NCBI GenBank assembly: GCA_024276075.1
Contig: JAJRXX010000038.1
Coordinates: 1 to 64,000 of the forward strand
DNA: 64,000 nucleotides
Source of the DNA: Planctomycetota bacterium
GTDB taxonomy: Bacteria > Planctomycetota > Phycisphaerae > Phycisphaerales > Phycisphaeraceae
Reading direction: 5' to 3'
Below the pieces are notes generated by a model, which worked only from the letters and a program-made list of their open reading frames with translations, searched no databases and was not told the DNA's origin. Of this stretch, positions 43,671 through 53,107 are shown one piece after another (position 1 is the first letter of the stretch; each line of letters begins with the position of its first letter). Position numbers and translations under genes: made by a program.

Positions 43671-46600
43671 ATGAGCCGATTCACCGACCAACTAGCCAAG
43701 CGTGTGCTGTTCCTCGACGGGGCGATGGGGACGAGCATCCACAACCTCGACCTCGATCTGGAGAAGGACTACCTCGGCAAGGAAAATTGCACCGAGATAC
43801 TCGTCCAGACCCGCCCCGAAGCGATCCAAGCGATCCACGAATCGTTCCTGGCTATCGGTTCCGACGGCGTCGAGACCGACACCTTCGGTGCGAACAAGCT
43901 CGTACTCGCTGAGTTCGACCTCGCCGATCAGGCCTATCAGCTCAACAAGACTGCTGCCGAGGTCGCGCGTGCTGCCTGTGACAAATTATCTTCTGACGAC
44001 AAACCTCGGTTCGCTATCGGCTCAATCGGTCCTGGCACCAAGCTGCTGACCTTGGGCAACACCGACTGGGACACCATGCTCGACAGCTACCGCGAGCAGG
44101 TGCGTGGCTTGGTCGATGGCGGTGCGGACGTTCTGCTAATCGAGACCGCTCAGGATTTGCTTCAGGTCAAGTGCGCCATCAACGCCTGCCTCGCCGGGCT
44201 CGACGATTGTAAAAAGACGGCTCAAGACATCCCGATCATGGTCCAAGTCACCATCGAGACGACCGGCACCATGCTCCTGGGCACCGAGATCGCCGCCGCA
44301 GCTGCTGCGCTGGCGCCGTTTCCGATCCTGTCACTAGGGCTCAACTGCGCCACCGGCCCCACCGAGATGATCGAACACGTCCAGTGGCTATCGAAGCACT
44401 GGGACCGCCGGATCAGCGTATTGCCAAACGCCGGACTACCCCTGCTCGTCGAGGGGCGCACCGAATACCCGCTCAAGCCCGGGCCTTTCGCTAAGGCTGT
44501 GGCGCGATTCGTCGATGAGTTCGGCGTCGATATCGTCGGCGGTTGTTGCGGCACCACACCCGAGCACATCGCCGCGGTGGTCGAGACGATCGGCCAGCGC
44601 CCACCCGCCCCTATCACCAAAGACCCGCCCAAGCCCGCCTGCACCTCGCTTTACAGCCCGGTCGATTACCGACAAGACACGTCGATCCTCAATATCGGCG
44701 AACGCACCAACGCCTCGGGTTCGCGCGCGTTTAAGCGCATGCTCGAAGCCGAGGACTGGGACGCCATGGTCAGCCTTGCACGCCAACAGACACGCGAAGG
44801 CTCGCACGTGATTGATATCAACGTCGACTACGCCGGCCGGGACAACGCCGCCGACATGGCGCACCTCGTGCACCTATTCGTTCGTCAGGTCAACGCACCG
44901 CTCATGCTCGACAGCACTCAGGCACGCAATATCGAAGCGGGCCTGAAGAACTCGGCAGGCAAGTGCATCATCAACTCCGCCAACCTCGAAGACGGCGAGG
45001 AAAAATTCGCAGAACTCTGCCGCATCGCCAAGACCTACGGTGCTGCGCTGGTCATGGGCTGTATCGACGAGGACCCCGAAGAGGCCATGGCACGCACCGC
45101 TGATCGTAAGATCGCCATCGCCAAGCGTATGCACGACCTAGCTGTGAACAAGCATGGCCTGTCGCCTCAGGACATCTTTTTCGACCCGCTCGTCTTGCCG
45201 ATCTCGACCGGCATGGATAAGGACCGCGCCAGTGCGCTCGAATTGATCGAGGGCGTGCGCCGCATTGCTAAGGAACTGCCCCTGTGCCAGATCACCGCGG
45301 GACTGTCGAACGTCAGCTTCGGGCTCAAGCCCGCAGCGAGGCAGGTCCTCAACAGCATCTTGCTACACGAATTAATCAATGCTGGCCTAACCAGCGCCAT
45401 CCTCCATGCCTCGAAGATACTCCCACGCAACAAGATCGACGACCCGCTCTGGGACGCAGCGTTGGCCCTGATCTACAACCGCCCTCCGGCTTCGCCCGTT
45501 ACGCTCAACGACGGTTCGCAGACGACCGATCCGCTGCAGATTTTCGTCGACCTGTTCCCGGACGATGCCACCACGCAGTCGGCAGTTAAACAGGACATTA
45601 CCGAACTGCCGCTCGAAGAGCGTCTCCAAAAGTACATCATCGACGGCGAAAAACAGGGACTCGTCGACACACTCGAAGAGGCGTTGAAAAAATACACCGC
45701 GATAGAGATCGTCAACGACCACCTGTTAGCCGGCATGAAAGTCGTCGGCGAGTTGTTCGGCTCGGGCCAAATGCAATTGCCGTTTGTGCTCCAATCCGCT
45801 GAGGTCATGAAGATGGCCGTGGCGCACCTTGAGCAGTACATGGAGAAAGCTGAAGGCCAATCCAAGGGCTCGATCGTCCTGGCCACCGTCAAGGGCGACG
45901 TGCACGACATCGGCAAAAACCTAGTCGATATCATCCTCTCCAATAACGGGTACAAGGTCGTCAACCTCGGCATCAAGCAGCCGATCTCGACCATCATCGC
46001 CGCCTGGCGCGAGCATAAATCCGACGCCATCGGCCTCTCGGGATTACTCGTTAAATCCGTCAACGTCATGGAGGAAAACCTCAACGAGCTCAATACCCAG
46101 GGCATCGAGGTCCCACTACTTCTGGGCGGCGCAGCGCTATCACGCCACTACTGTGAGAGCCACCTGCGGACGGTCTACACCGGCAACGTCTACCACGGGC
46201 GCGACGCGTTCGAGGGCCTGCGCATCATGGACCACCTCGTCGGGGGCAAGCTCGACGACCTAAACCACGAGATCGCCGAGCGCCTCGACAAACGTGCCGA
46301 CACCGACAAAAAACTCGCCGCCATGGCCAAAAAGCAGCAGGCCCAATCCGCCGCAGAGGGCACCGTCACGCGATCCGACGTGGCGACCGATATCGACGTT
46401 CCCTCGCCACCGTTTTGGGGTAGCCGCGTCGTCGAGACCCTGCCGATCGATGAGGTCTACCCGTTTATCAATAAGATCGCCTTGTATCGCGGTCAGTGGC
46501 AGTTCAAAAAGGGCAAGCTCAGCGACAGCGACTACCAAGCCCAGATCGAAGACGACGTCGATCCGATCTTCAATCGCCTAGCTGCGCAGTGTCGCGACGA

Positions 46601-47192
46601 GGCGATCCTCGAGCCCAAGGTCGTCTACGGCTACTTCCCTTGCGCCACCGACGGCGACGACCTAATCGTCTACGATCCCGATCAGCACGACCGTGAGATC
46701 GAGCGGTTTACCTTCCCGCGTCAGCCGAACCGGAAACACCTGTGCATCAGCGATTTTTTCCGCCCCGTCGACTCGGGTCAGAAAGACGTGCTGGGGCTGA
46801 CGTGCGTCACCGTGGGGCACGAGGTCAGCAAACGCGCACGCGTGCTGTTCGAAGCCAACAATTACGCCGAGTATCTCTACCTCCACGGCTTCGGCGTCGA
46901 ATGCGCCGAGGCGCTAGCTGAACTGTGGCACAAACGCATGCGGCAAGAGCTGGGCACCGCGGGCGACGACAGCCCCAAGGTCCGCGAGCTGTTCACCCAG
47001 CACTACCGTGGTAGCCGATACAGTTTTGGGTATCCCGCCTGCCCCGACATGAGCGACCAGGAAAAGCTATTCCGCCTGCTCGAGCCGGGTCGTATCGGTT
47101 GTGTGCTCACCGAGAATTGGCAAATCGACCCCGAACAGTCGACCAGCGCCCTCGTCGTGCACCACCCCGAAGCCAAGTACTTTAATGTGTGA
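43671..47192 (+). CDS. metH: cobalamin-dependent methionine synthase
   Basis: 1173 aa, four modules in the standard order. The homocysteine domain has zinc ligands Cys226 (GLNCATGP) and Cys292/Cys293 (GGCCGTTPEH). The folate domain spans about 330-600 (NIGERTNASGSRAFKR; DINVDYAG). The cobalamin domain has the lower ligand His745 in VKGDVHDIGKN and GLSGLLVKSVNVM. The reactivation domain is at about 900-1173 (RYSFGYPACPDMSDQEKLF binds SAM). It transfers methyl from methyl-THF to homocysteine. It is about 50 residues shorter than the E. coli protein with no domain missing. About 200 bases upstream hold a palindrome; no B12, SAM or SAH riboswitch was recognised. Convergent with hpnH, 30 bases apart. 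Confidence 0.98.
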   Translation: MSRFTDQLAKRVLFLDGAMGTSIHNLDLDLEKDYLGKENCTEILVQTRPEAIQAIHESFLAIGSDGVETDTFGANKLVLAEFDLADQAYQLNKTAAEVARAACDKLSSDDKPRFAIGSIGPGTKLLTLGNTDWDTMLDSYREQVRGLVDGGADVLLIETAQDLLQVKCAINACLAGLDDCKKTAQDIPIMVQVTIETTGTMLLGTEIAAAAAALAPFPILSLGLNCATGPTEMIEHVQWLSKHWDRRISVLPNAGLPLLVEGRTEYPLKPGPFAKAVARFVDEFGVDIVGGCCGTTPEHIAAVVETIGQRPPAPITKDPPKPACTSLYSPVDYRQDTSILNIGERTNASGSRAFKRMLEAEDWDAMVSLARQQTREGSHVIDINVDYAGRDNAADMAHLVHLFVRQVNAPLMLDSTQARNIEAGLKNSAGKCIINSANLEDGEEKFAELCRIAKTYGAALVMGCIDEDPEEAMARTADRKIAIAKRMHDLAVNKHGLSPQDIFFDPLVLPISTGMDKDRASALELIEGVRRIAKELPLCQITAGLSNVSFGLKPAARQVLNSILLHELINAGLTSAILHASKILPRNKIDDPLWDAALALIYNRPPASPVTLNDGSQTTDPLQIFVDLFPDDATTQSAVKQDITELPLEERLQKYIIDGEKQGLVDTLEEALKKYTAIEIVNDHLLAGMKVVGELFGSGQMQLPFVLQSAEVMKMAVAHLEQYMEKAEGQSKGSIVLATVKGDVHDIGKNLVDIILSNNGYKVVNLGIKQPISTIIAAWREHKSDAIGLSGLLVKSVNVMEENLNELNTQGIEVPLLLGGAALSRHYCESHLRTVYTGNVYHGRDAFEGLRIMDHLVGGKLDDLNHEIAERLDKRADTDKKLAAMAKKQQAQSAAEGTVTRSDVATDIDVPSPPFWGSRVVETLPIDEVYPFINKIALYRGQWQFKKGKLSDSDYQAQIEDDVDPIFNRLAAQCRDEAILEPKVVYGYFPCATDGDDLIVYDPDQHDREIERFTFPRQPNRKHLCISDFFRPVDSGQKDVLGLTCVTVGHEVSKRARVLFEANNYAEYLYLHGFGVECAEALAELWHKRMRQELGTAGDDSPKVRELFTQHYRGSRYSFGYPACPDMSDQEKLFRLLEPGRIGCVLTENWQIDPEQSTSALVVHHPEAKYFNV

Positions 47193-47222
47193 TGCACAGC
47201 GTCGAATACCTTTACCAGGTAA

Positions 47223-48338
47223 TCACGCAGCACTGCCGCTAAGCACAGGTAACGGGTGATCTTTCCCGTTCTTCTTTTGCTCGTGTTGCTTCTCTTCGAG
47301 CTTTGCAGCAGCAGCCGGGTTAGCATACGTGCTGAAAACCATCGCTTTGAGCGTGCCCCATAGTCCGCCGAAGCTCGCAAACGTGTGATCCACAGCCGTC
47401 GGCTCATACCCGCAGTGCACCATGCAGTCCTGGCACTTGGGGTTTCCCGACGCCCGGCCGTAGCTGTTCCAATCTGTGTCGTCGAGCAATTCCTGAAACG
47501 TATCGACGTACCCGTCTTGCAATAGGTAACACGGCTTTTGCCAACCGAACATGTTGTACGTCGGGTTGCCCCAAGGCGTACACTCGTAGTCGCGTTTGCC
47601 CATCAGGAACTCGAGAAACAGCGGCGACTGGTTAAAGTTCCAGCGCTTCTTGCGGTTGCTGAGGATCGTCTCAAATAGCTCGTGCGTCTGCTGCCGCCGC
47701 AGGAAGTGCTCTTGATCCGGGGCCTTCTCGTAGCTGTACCCCGGGCTGACCATCATCCCCTCGACGCCCAGGTCGGTCATGTCGTCGAAGTATTGCCTGG
47801 CGGCAGCGGGATTACCCCCGTCGAACAGCGTCATGTTCGTCGTCACCCGGAAGCCTCGCTTGACCGCTTCGCTGATCGCCTCGGCAGCGACGTCATACGT
47901 CCCCTCTCGGCAGACCGCAAAATCGTGATGCTCCTTTGTGCCGTCCATGTGTACGCTAAACGTCAAATACTTGCTGGGCGTGAACAGGTCGAGCTTATCT
48001 TTGAGCAGCAGCGCGTTGGTGCACAGGTAGATGTACTTGCGCCGTTCGACGAGTCCACGCACAATTTCGTCGATCTGCGGGTGCATCAGCGGCTCACCGC
48101 CGGGAATGCTCACCATTGGCGTCCCGCACTCGTCGACCGCCTTGAAGCACTGCTCGGGTGTGAGTTGCTGCTTGAGGATGTGTGCGGGGTACTGGATTTT
48201 TCCGCAGCCCGCGCAGGCCAGGTTGCACCGAAACAACGGCTCGAGCATCAGGACCAGCGGGTACCGCTTTTTGCCCCGCAGCTTCTGCTTCACGACGTAC
48301 GACGCCACGGTCCACATCTGGGAGATCGGCACGGCCAT
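47223..48338 (-). CDS. hpnH: radical SAM adenosyl-hopene transferase HpnH
   Basis: 371 aa. The radical SAM cluster motif is CNLACAGC (Cys38, Cys42, Cys45), after MWTVASYVVKQKLRGKKRYP and VLMLEPLFR, which are close to the HpnH family N terminus. VSIPGGEPLMHPQI, YIYLCTNALLL, FSVHMDGTKEHHD and the C-terminal cysteine set (KCQDCMVHCGYEPTAV) are all family traits. HpnH joins the adenosyl radical of SAM to diploptene to start C35 hopanoid side chains at the membrane. No squalene-hopene cyclase or other hpn genes lie in this window, so the pathway must be encoded elsewhere. Confidence 0.94.
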   Translation of the reverse strand: MAVPISQMWTVASYVVKQKLRGKKRYPLVLMLEPLFRCNLACAGCGKIQYPAHILKQQLTPEQCFKAVDECGTPMVSIPGGEPLMHPQIDEIVRGLVERRKYIYLCTNALLLKDKLDLFTPSKYLTFSVHMDGTKEHHDFAVCREGTYDVAAEAISEAVKRGFRVTTNMTLFDGGNPAAARQYFDDMTDLGVEGMMVSPGYSYEKAPDQEHFLRRQQTHELFETILSNRKKRWNFNQSPLFLEFLMGKRDYECTPWGNPTYNMFGWQKPCYLLQDGYVDTFQELLDDTDWNSYGRASGNPKCQDCMVHCGYEPTAVDHTFASFGGLWGTLKAMVFSTYANPAAAAKLEEKQHEQKKNGKDHPLPVLSGSAA

Positions 48339-48539
48339 ACAACTAGGTCCTTGTAATCTTCAATAACGTCACGTTCCGCCGTTGCTTAACTGGGCAAGTT
48401 ATCTGCCTGCTGCGGCCCGCACGAATTATTATAGTAGTTTATCCATGCCCCCGAGCAAGCCTGGCCCACTCGACAAATACTATTCTACTACAATGGCATA
48501 CTGAATTTACGATAATAACTGTGCCAAGGATTCGAAAAT

Positions 48540-50120
48540 ATGATCGCACCCGACCCAGAGAACACCCCAACGACCCCAGCCACCGCGACGACCGTCCCAA
48601 CCGTCGCCGACGGTATAAAGACACAACTCGTGGTCGGCATGGAGGTCCACGTCCAACTCGCCACCCGGACCAAGATGTTCACCGGTGCCCCGAACGTCGC
48701 CTGGCCGGACAATTACGACGCCCAGCCCAATACCCTGTGCGACCCCGTGGTCCTGGGCATGCCAGGCGTCTTGCCGGTGATCAACAAGCAGGCGGTAGAG
48801 ATGTCCATGCTCGTGGGCTTGGCGCTGGGCTGTAAGATCGCCCGCCAAACCAAGTGGGACCGCAAGAGCTACTACTACCCCGACCTGCCAAAAAATTATC
48901 AGATCAGCCAATACGATCAGCCCCTGTGCGCCGACGGGCAGATCGACATCCCCGCTAGCGACGAGCCGGATGCGCCGCTCAAGACCATCCGGATCATCCG
49001 CGCACACCTTGAGGAGGACGCGGGCAAGCTGCTGCACGAAGCGCCGGGGGGCATCAAAATCGACCACTCCATCGTCGACCTCAACCGTGCGGGCACACCG
49101 CTGCTTGAGATCGTCACCCACCCCGACCTGGACACCCCCGAACAAGTCGTCATCTTCGCGCAAACATTACGCAACATCTGCCGAACCCTGGGCGTCACCG
49201 AAGGGATCATGCAGAAGGGGCACATGCGGTTCGAGCCGAATATCAACGTGGTCATTGAAAAGGACGGGCAGACCTACAAGACCCCCATCGTCGAGATCAA
49301 GAATCTTAATAGCTTCAAAGCCCTCTACGGTGCAGTCAGCTATGAGTACCGGCGTCAGGTCGACGATTGGCTGCAGACCGGCATCGTCATGAAATCCGGC
49401 TCCAAAAGCACACGCGGCTGGGACGATGTCAATCTGGTCACCCTCCTTCAACGTGAAAAGGAAGAAGCCCACGACTACCGCTACTTCCCCGACCCCGACC
49501 TGGTGCCCCTGGTCATCGACGATGCCTGGATCGACCGGATCAAGCCCCTGCTATCCGAGTTACCCCTCCAGCGGCACAAACGCTACGTCGAGCAACTCGG
49601 GCTGAATGCAAAGGACGCAAGCGCCATCATCGACGAGCCAAAGGTTGCTGCGTTCTTTGAGGAGGTGCTCACCACCGGCGTCGACCCCAAGCGTGCCGCG
49701 GCCATGCTCCTGAATTACGGCGCCAAGCGAGCCAACGAACAGTCCTGCCTGATCTCGGAGTTGGGTATCACACCCACACAGATCAAGAGCATCGCCGACC
49801 TCACAGCCGCGGACAAGATTGGTTCATCCGCAGCCGACGAGTTGTTCGGACACTGCTGCGAACCCGGCAATCAAAGCAAATCACCTGATGCGCTGGCCCA
49901 AGAGCACGGCTTGCTACAGGTCAGCGACACCGGCGCACTCGAAGGGTTCATCGACGAGGTCCTAGCCAACCCTAAAAACGCCAAGATCATCGACGACATC
50001 AAAAACGGCAAGGACAAAGCCATCGGCGCCCTGCTTGGCCAAGTCATGAAGCTCAGCAAGGGCCAAGCCAACCCAAAAGTCGTCGGGGACCTCATCAAGC
50101 AAAAGGTACGCGGCGGCTGA
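48540..50120 (+). CDS. gatB: Asp-tRNA(Asn)/Glu-tRNA(Gln) amidotransferase subunit B
   Basis: 526 aa. LVVGMEVHVQLATRTKMFTG, then FYYPDLPKNYQIS-type sequence (YYYPDLPKNYQISQYDQPLC), EEDAGKLLHE, DLNRAGTPLLEIVTHPDL, MRFEPNINVVIEKDG and EIKNLNSFKA are the GatB signatures. The C-terminal YqeY-like tail begins at about residue 400 (KIIDDIKNGKDKAIGALLGQ). It binds the mischarged tRNA and kinases it during transamidation. A 20-residue Thr/Pro/Ala-rich N-terminal extension precedes the conserved part. gatA and gatC are not adjacent. Confidence 0.97.
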   Translation: MIAPDPENTPTTPATATTVPTVADGIKTQLVVGMEVHVQLATRTKMFTGAPNVAWPDNYDAQPNTLCDPVVLGMPGVLPVINKQAVEMSMLVGLALGCKIARQTKWDRKSYYYPDLPKNYQISQYDQPLCADGQIDIPASDEPDAPLKTIRIIRAHLEEDAGKLLHEAPGGIKIDHSIVDLNRAGTPLLEIVTHPDLDTPEQVVIFAQTLRNICRTLGVTEGIMQKGHMRFEPNINVVIEKDGQTYKTPIVEIKNLNSFKALYGAVSYEYRRQVDDWLQTGIVMKSGSKSTRGWDDVNLVTLLQREKEEAHDYRYFPDPDLVPLVIDDAWIDRIKPLLSELPLQRHKRYVEQLGLNAKDASAIIDEPKVAAFFEEVLTTGVDPKRAAAMLLNYGAKRANEQSCLISELGITPTQIKSIADLTAADKIGSSAADELFGHCCEPGNQSKSPDALAQEHGLLQVSDTGALEGFIDEVLANPKNAKIIDDIKNGKDKAIGALLGQVMKLSKGQANPKVVGDLIKQKVRGG

Positions 50121-50174
50121 TATGCCCGGTTGGTGACCGCTTTAACATTTAGACCACTCGCCGCTGGTCACATC

Positions 50175-50392
50175 ATGCCAGACCCCATCCGCAAGCGTTG
50201 GACACGCCGCTACCTCCGTTGGATCGGCCAACAGCGGCTCGCAACCATGGGCTATGACCTCGACGAGCTGTTATCGCAGTTGGCAAGAACACCCACCCAC
50301 CTACAAACACCTATTGCCCGACGCGGTCAAGCTGTCGTATGGCTGGGCGTTTGAAACGATCAAACGAAAGCTGCTACGCAGTGGGCCGTGAC
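50175..50392 (+). pseudogene. possible small basic-protein gene with a frameshift
   Basis: From the ATG at 50175 the frame reads a protein-like N terminus (PIRKRWTRRYLRWIGQQR, then LATMGYDLDELLSQLAR). At about 50285-50295 the +1 frame takes over with EHPPTYKHLLPDAVKLSYG and WAFETIKRKLLRSGP before a stop at 50390-50392, while the original frame degenerates to Gln/Arg/Pro-rich text. Joined, they give about 72 residues of basic, helical character. Either a real one-base indel has broken a small gene, or there is a sequencing error, or frameshifting is programmed. The family is unknown. The rest of 50121-50443 shows nothing else. Confidence 0.35.
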
Positions 50393-50443
50393 CGAATACG
50401 ATAGGCCACCGTATACCCTCCATTACAGAAAAGGCACGCGCCC

Positions 50444-50797
50444 ATGCTCAAGTTCTATGGCTACGACAAGTGTTCCACCTGCCGCAAATCCAAGAAGCAC
50501 CTCACGGCGAGCGGTGTCCCGTTCAAGGACATCGACATCACGACGTCGCCCCCGCCCAAAGCGGTCCTCAAAGCCATCCTCAAGGCCGGTCGGTATCAAC
50601 TCCCAAACCTGTTCAACCGCTCCGGACAGATGTACCGTCAACTCAATATGAAGCAAAAGCTAAAGACCCTAAGCGAAGCCGATGCGATCGACCTGTTGGC
50701 CCGCCACGGGAAGCTCGTCAAGCGCCCTATCGTCACCGACGGCACCCGCCACACCGTCGGCTACGATCCCGGTGTATTCGACGAATACTGGACGTAG
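50444..50797 (+). CDS. ArsC/Spx-family thioredoxin-fold protein
   Basis: 117 aa. LKFYGYDKCSTCRKSKKHL has the redox Cys10-x-x-Cys13 at the family position. FKDIDITTSPPPKAVLKAIL, NLFNRSGQMYRQLNMKQKL and LLARHGKLVKRPIVTDG follow the Spx/MgsR/YffB pattern, with the conserved Arg in KRPI. It may be an arsenate-reductase-like reductase or an Spx-type redox regulator. The absence of other ars genes favours the general ArsC-like (YffB) group. The start is the ATG at 50444. Confidence 0.88.
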   Translation: MLKFYGYDKCSTCRKSKKHLTASGVPFKDIDITTSPPPKAVLKAILKAGRYQLPNLFNRSGQMYRQLNMKQKLKTLSEADAIDLLARHGKLVKRPIVTDGTRHTVGYDPGVFDEYWT

Positions 50798-50879
50798 CGA
50801 AGCCTGTATTCTCGGTTCCCAAAACCTTATACTCTTAGGTTGGATATTCAGACCTAAATCCATTTCGAGGAATCAGCCC

Positions 50880-52055
50880 ATGTCACCCTCTCAATCCACT
50901 GGACCCTCATCCGACTCAAAGCCACGCAAGGGGTTCGACTTCCGTATATTCTGCATTAATACGATGCTCGTATGCGGGTCGCTGTTGTTTACTTTCGTCG
51001 TGGCGGAAATCGTGCTGCGGGTGCTGGGCGTCGAGCCCAAGACGGCCACGGCATTAAACTCATACTTCCAGTACGACCCTCAAACCGGTTGGACCGGTCG
51101 GCCCAACGCCGCCATGCGCTTCGCCACCACCGCCTTTTCCGGCTACACCTCGCACGGACCCGACGGGTTCCGCGTCATCGCCAAACCCTACGAAACCGCG
51201 TCGAACGTGGTCTGGTGCATCGGTGATTCGGGCACCTGGGGTTGGGGCGTCAGCGACGGTGAAACATACGTCGATCGGCTCAATGAACTCGCTGATGAGC
51301 AGACCGTCTTCCGTAACCTCGGCGTCTGCGGTTTTTCCTCCGCGCAGCAGTACCTGCTGATCCGCTCGCTGGTCGAAAAACACCCCGACCAAATCCCCGA
51401 CACGATCCTGCTGCTGTTCTGCGGGAACGACCTCCCTGAAAACGTCGATTGGCAAGACCAATCCCCGCCACGCCCCTATTACACGATCAGCGACGACGGC
51501 ACCGTCGAGATGAAAAACTACCCCACCGCCATGTCGAGCATGTCCATCCGCTCGTGGCTCAAGCGAAACTCGCTGGCCTACAACCACCTCAATTTTTATC
51601 TCATCTTCGCTAAACGTGTCCTGAAAAACCGACAAGTCACCGGCAACTTCAACGTCCCACCCGACAGCCCCGAATCGCAGTGGCAAGTGCTCGAGTACAG
51701 CTACACACAGATCCGCGACTACTGCCGTGACCAAGGGATTAAGTTCGTACCCGTCTTCCTGCCCGGCTCCATACTCAGATTCGGCAACACACTCACACCC
51801 GCCCTGAACGACTACGACGAACGTACACGTGCCCGGCTCCACCAAGTGACCGACAACCTGGGTCTGGACCTCTTCGACATCACCGAAGACGTCCGCGATT
51901 ACTTCACCATCCAGCGAGACGAAAGTGAACGGCTCTCGTTTGTCCGCGACCCTCATTTCAACGCCAAAGGCCATCGGCTGATCGGCGACGCCATCTGGTC
52001 GCGCGTGCGATCAACCCTAAACGCCGATCGTCCCATGAAAGCCATGGTGCCCTAA
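50880..52055 (+). CDS. membrane-anchored SGNH hydrolase-like protein
   Basis: 391 aa. A short Ser/Pro-rich head, one anchor helix (MLVCGSLLFTFVVAEIVLRV at about residues 27-47), then the SGNH fold: WCIGDSGTWGWGVSDGETY (block I), VCGFSSAQQYLL, ILLLFCGNDLPEN (Gly-Asn-Asp block) and RDPHFNAKGHRLIGD (Asp-x-x-His block). The start at 50880 is supported by GAGGAA about 10 bases upstream; the open frame before it overlaps the ArsC-like gene. Same layout as the protein at 739-1914, so both belong to one planctomycete-type surface-acylation or esterase family. Followed 44 bases later by the ABC transporter. Confidence 0.78.
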   Translation: MSPSQSTGPSSDSKPRKGFDFRIFCINTMLVCGSLLFTFVVAEIVLRVLGVEPKTATALNSYFQYDPQTGWTGRPNAAMRFATTAFSGYTSHGPDGFRVIAKPYETASNVVWCIGDSGTWGWGVSDGETYVDRLNELADEQTVFRNLGVCGFSSAQQYLLIRSLVEKHPDQIPDTILLLFCGNDLPENVDWQDQSPPRPYYTISDDGTVEMKNYPTAMSSMSIRSWLKRNSLAYNHLNFYLIFAKRVLKNRQVTGNFNVPPDSPESQWQVLEYSYTQIRDYCRDQGIKFVPVFLPGSILRFGNTLTPALNDYDERTRARLHQVTDNLGLDLFDITEDVRDYFTIQRDESERLSFVRDPHFNAKGHRLIGDAIWSRVRSTLNADRPMKAMVP

Positions 52056-52099
52056 AGCCACACATAGCTGATCGGTACAACGGAATCGACGCTAATAAA

Positions 52100-53044
52100 A
52101 TGACCACCCGCGCCGACCCTGTGACCATCTCGCTGCGACCCGTCATGCGTCTGAGCTTCCGAGCGGGCACAAGCGGGCTGATCGTGCTACTAGTGGTCGG
52201 GGCCCTTTGCTTCATCACGCTGCCGTGGTCGCTGTCTCGATACGACCTGCAGCGCCTCGACGCCGACACTTCGCTAACAGCACCCAGCTTGGCCGAACCG
52301 ATGGGAACCGACCTACTGGGGCGATCAGTCCTGTGGCGTTGCATGCTCGGTGGGGCGATCAGCCTCAGTATCGGGGTCTGTGCCGCGGTGATCTCGGTGG
52401 CGGTGGGCGTGCTCTGGGGCATGATCGCCGGCTACACGGGCGGACGCACCGATGCGATCATGATGCGCGTGGTCGATGTGCTGTACGGCCTGCCTTATGT
52501 GTTGCTGGTCGTCTTGCTTGATATCGCGCTGCAACCCGTGATCGAATCAGCCGCGTATCGTCTGCTACCCGACAGCCTGGCGCCGGGCATCGCACAGGTG
52601 GCGACCCTACTGCTGGCAATCGGCGGCGTGAGTTGGCTGACCATGGCGCGCGTGATCCGTGGTCAGGTGCTGAGCCTGCGTAATCAGCCGTTCATCGAGG
52701 CGGCCAGGGCATACGGCGTGGGGCCGGGTCGTATCCTGAGGCGACACATCTTGCCGAATCTGGTCGGCCCGATCATCGTCTACGCCACGCTGACCGTACC
52801 CGCTGCCATCTTGCAAGAGTCGTTCCTGAGCTTTCTAGGGATAGGCGTACAGCCGCCGCTACCGAGTTGGGGTAGTCTTGCTGCGGATGGGCTCGGTGAG
52901 CTGCACGCGCTTGGCCAAACGGGTATTGATGTACGCTGGTGGCTGCTGGCGTGGCCGTGTATCCTGCTGGCGATGACACTACTAGCGTTAAACCTGCTGG
53001 GCGATGACCTGCGTGATCGTCTCGACCCGAGACACGCTCGCTAG
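52100..53044 (+). CDS. oligopeptide ABC transporter permease (OppC/DppC type)
   Basis: 314 aa. The N-terminal helix (GLIVLLVVGALCFITLPWSL) and a periplasmic loop ending GTDLLGRSVLWRCMLGG (the OppC motif G-T-D-x-x-G-R) are followed by five helices. The cytoplasmic EAA loop is EAARAYGVGPGRILRRHILP, and FLSFLGIGVQPPLPSWGSL is a DppC/OppC hallmark. It is the first of three permeases in this locus; a second OppC-type protein is at 56178. It sits 63 bases before the binding-protein gene. Confidence 0.92.
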   Translation: MTTRADPVTISLRPVMRLSFRAGTSGLIVLLVVGALCFITLPWSLSRYDLQRLDADTSLTAPSLAEPMGTDLLGRSVLWRCMLGGAISLSIGVCAAVISVAVGVLWGMIAGYTGGRTDAIMMRVVDVLYGLPYVLLVVLLDIALQPVIESAAYRLLPDSLAPGIAQVATLLLAIGGVSWLTMARVIRGQVLSLRNQPFIEAARAYGVGPGRILRRHILPNLVGPIIVYATLTVPAAILQESFLSFLGIGVQPPLPSWGSLAADGLGELHALGQTGIDVRWWLLAWPCILLAMTLLALNLLGDDLRDRLDPRHAR

Positions 53045-53107
53045 CACCGCACCAGACCGTGGCATGGGCACGCACGCCTGTGGCCCAACGCCCTGGGATT
53101 ACCGGAA

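Noticed and set aside
51060-51974. 304-codon minus-strand frame
   Set aside because: Antisense to the SGNH gene, Val/Gly/Asp mirror composition, no motif.
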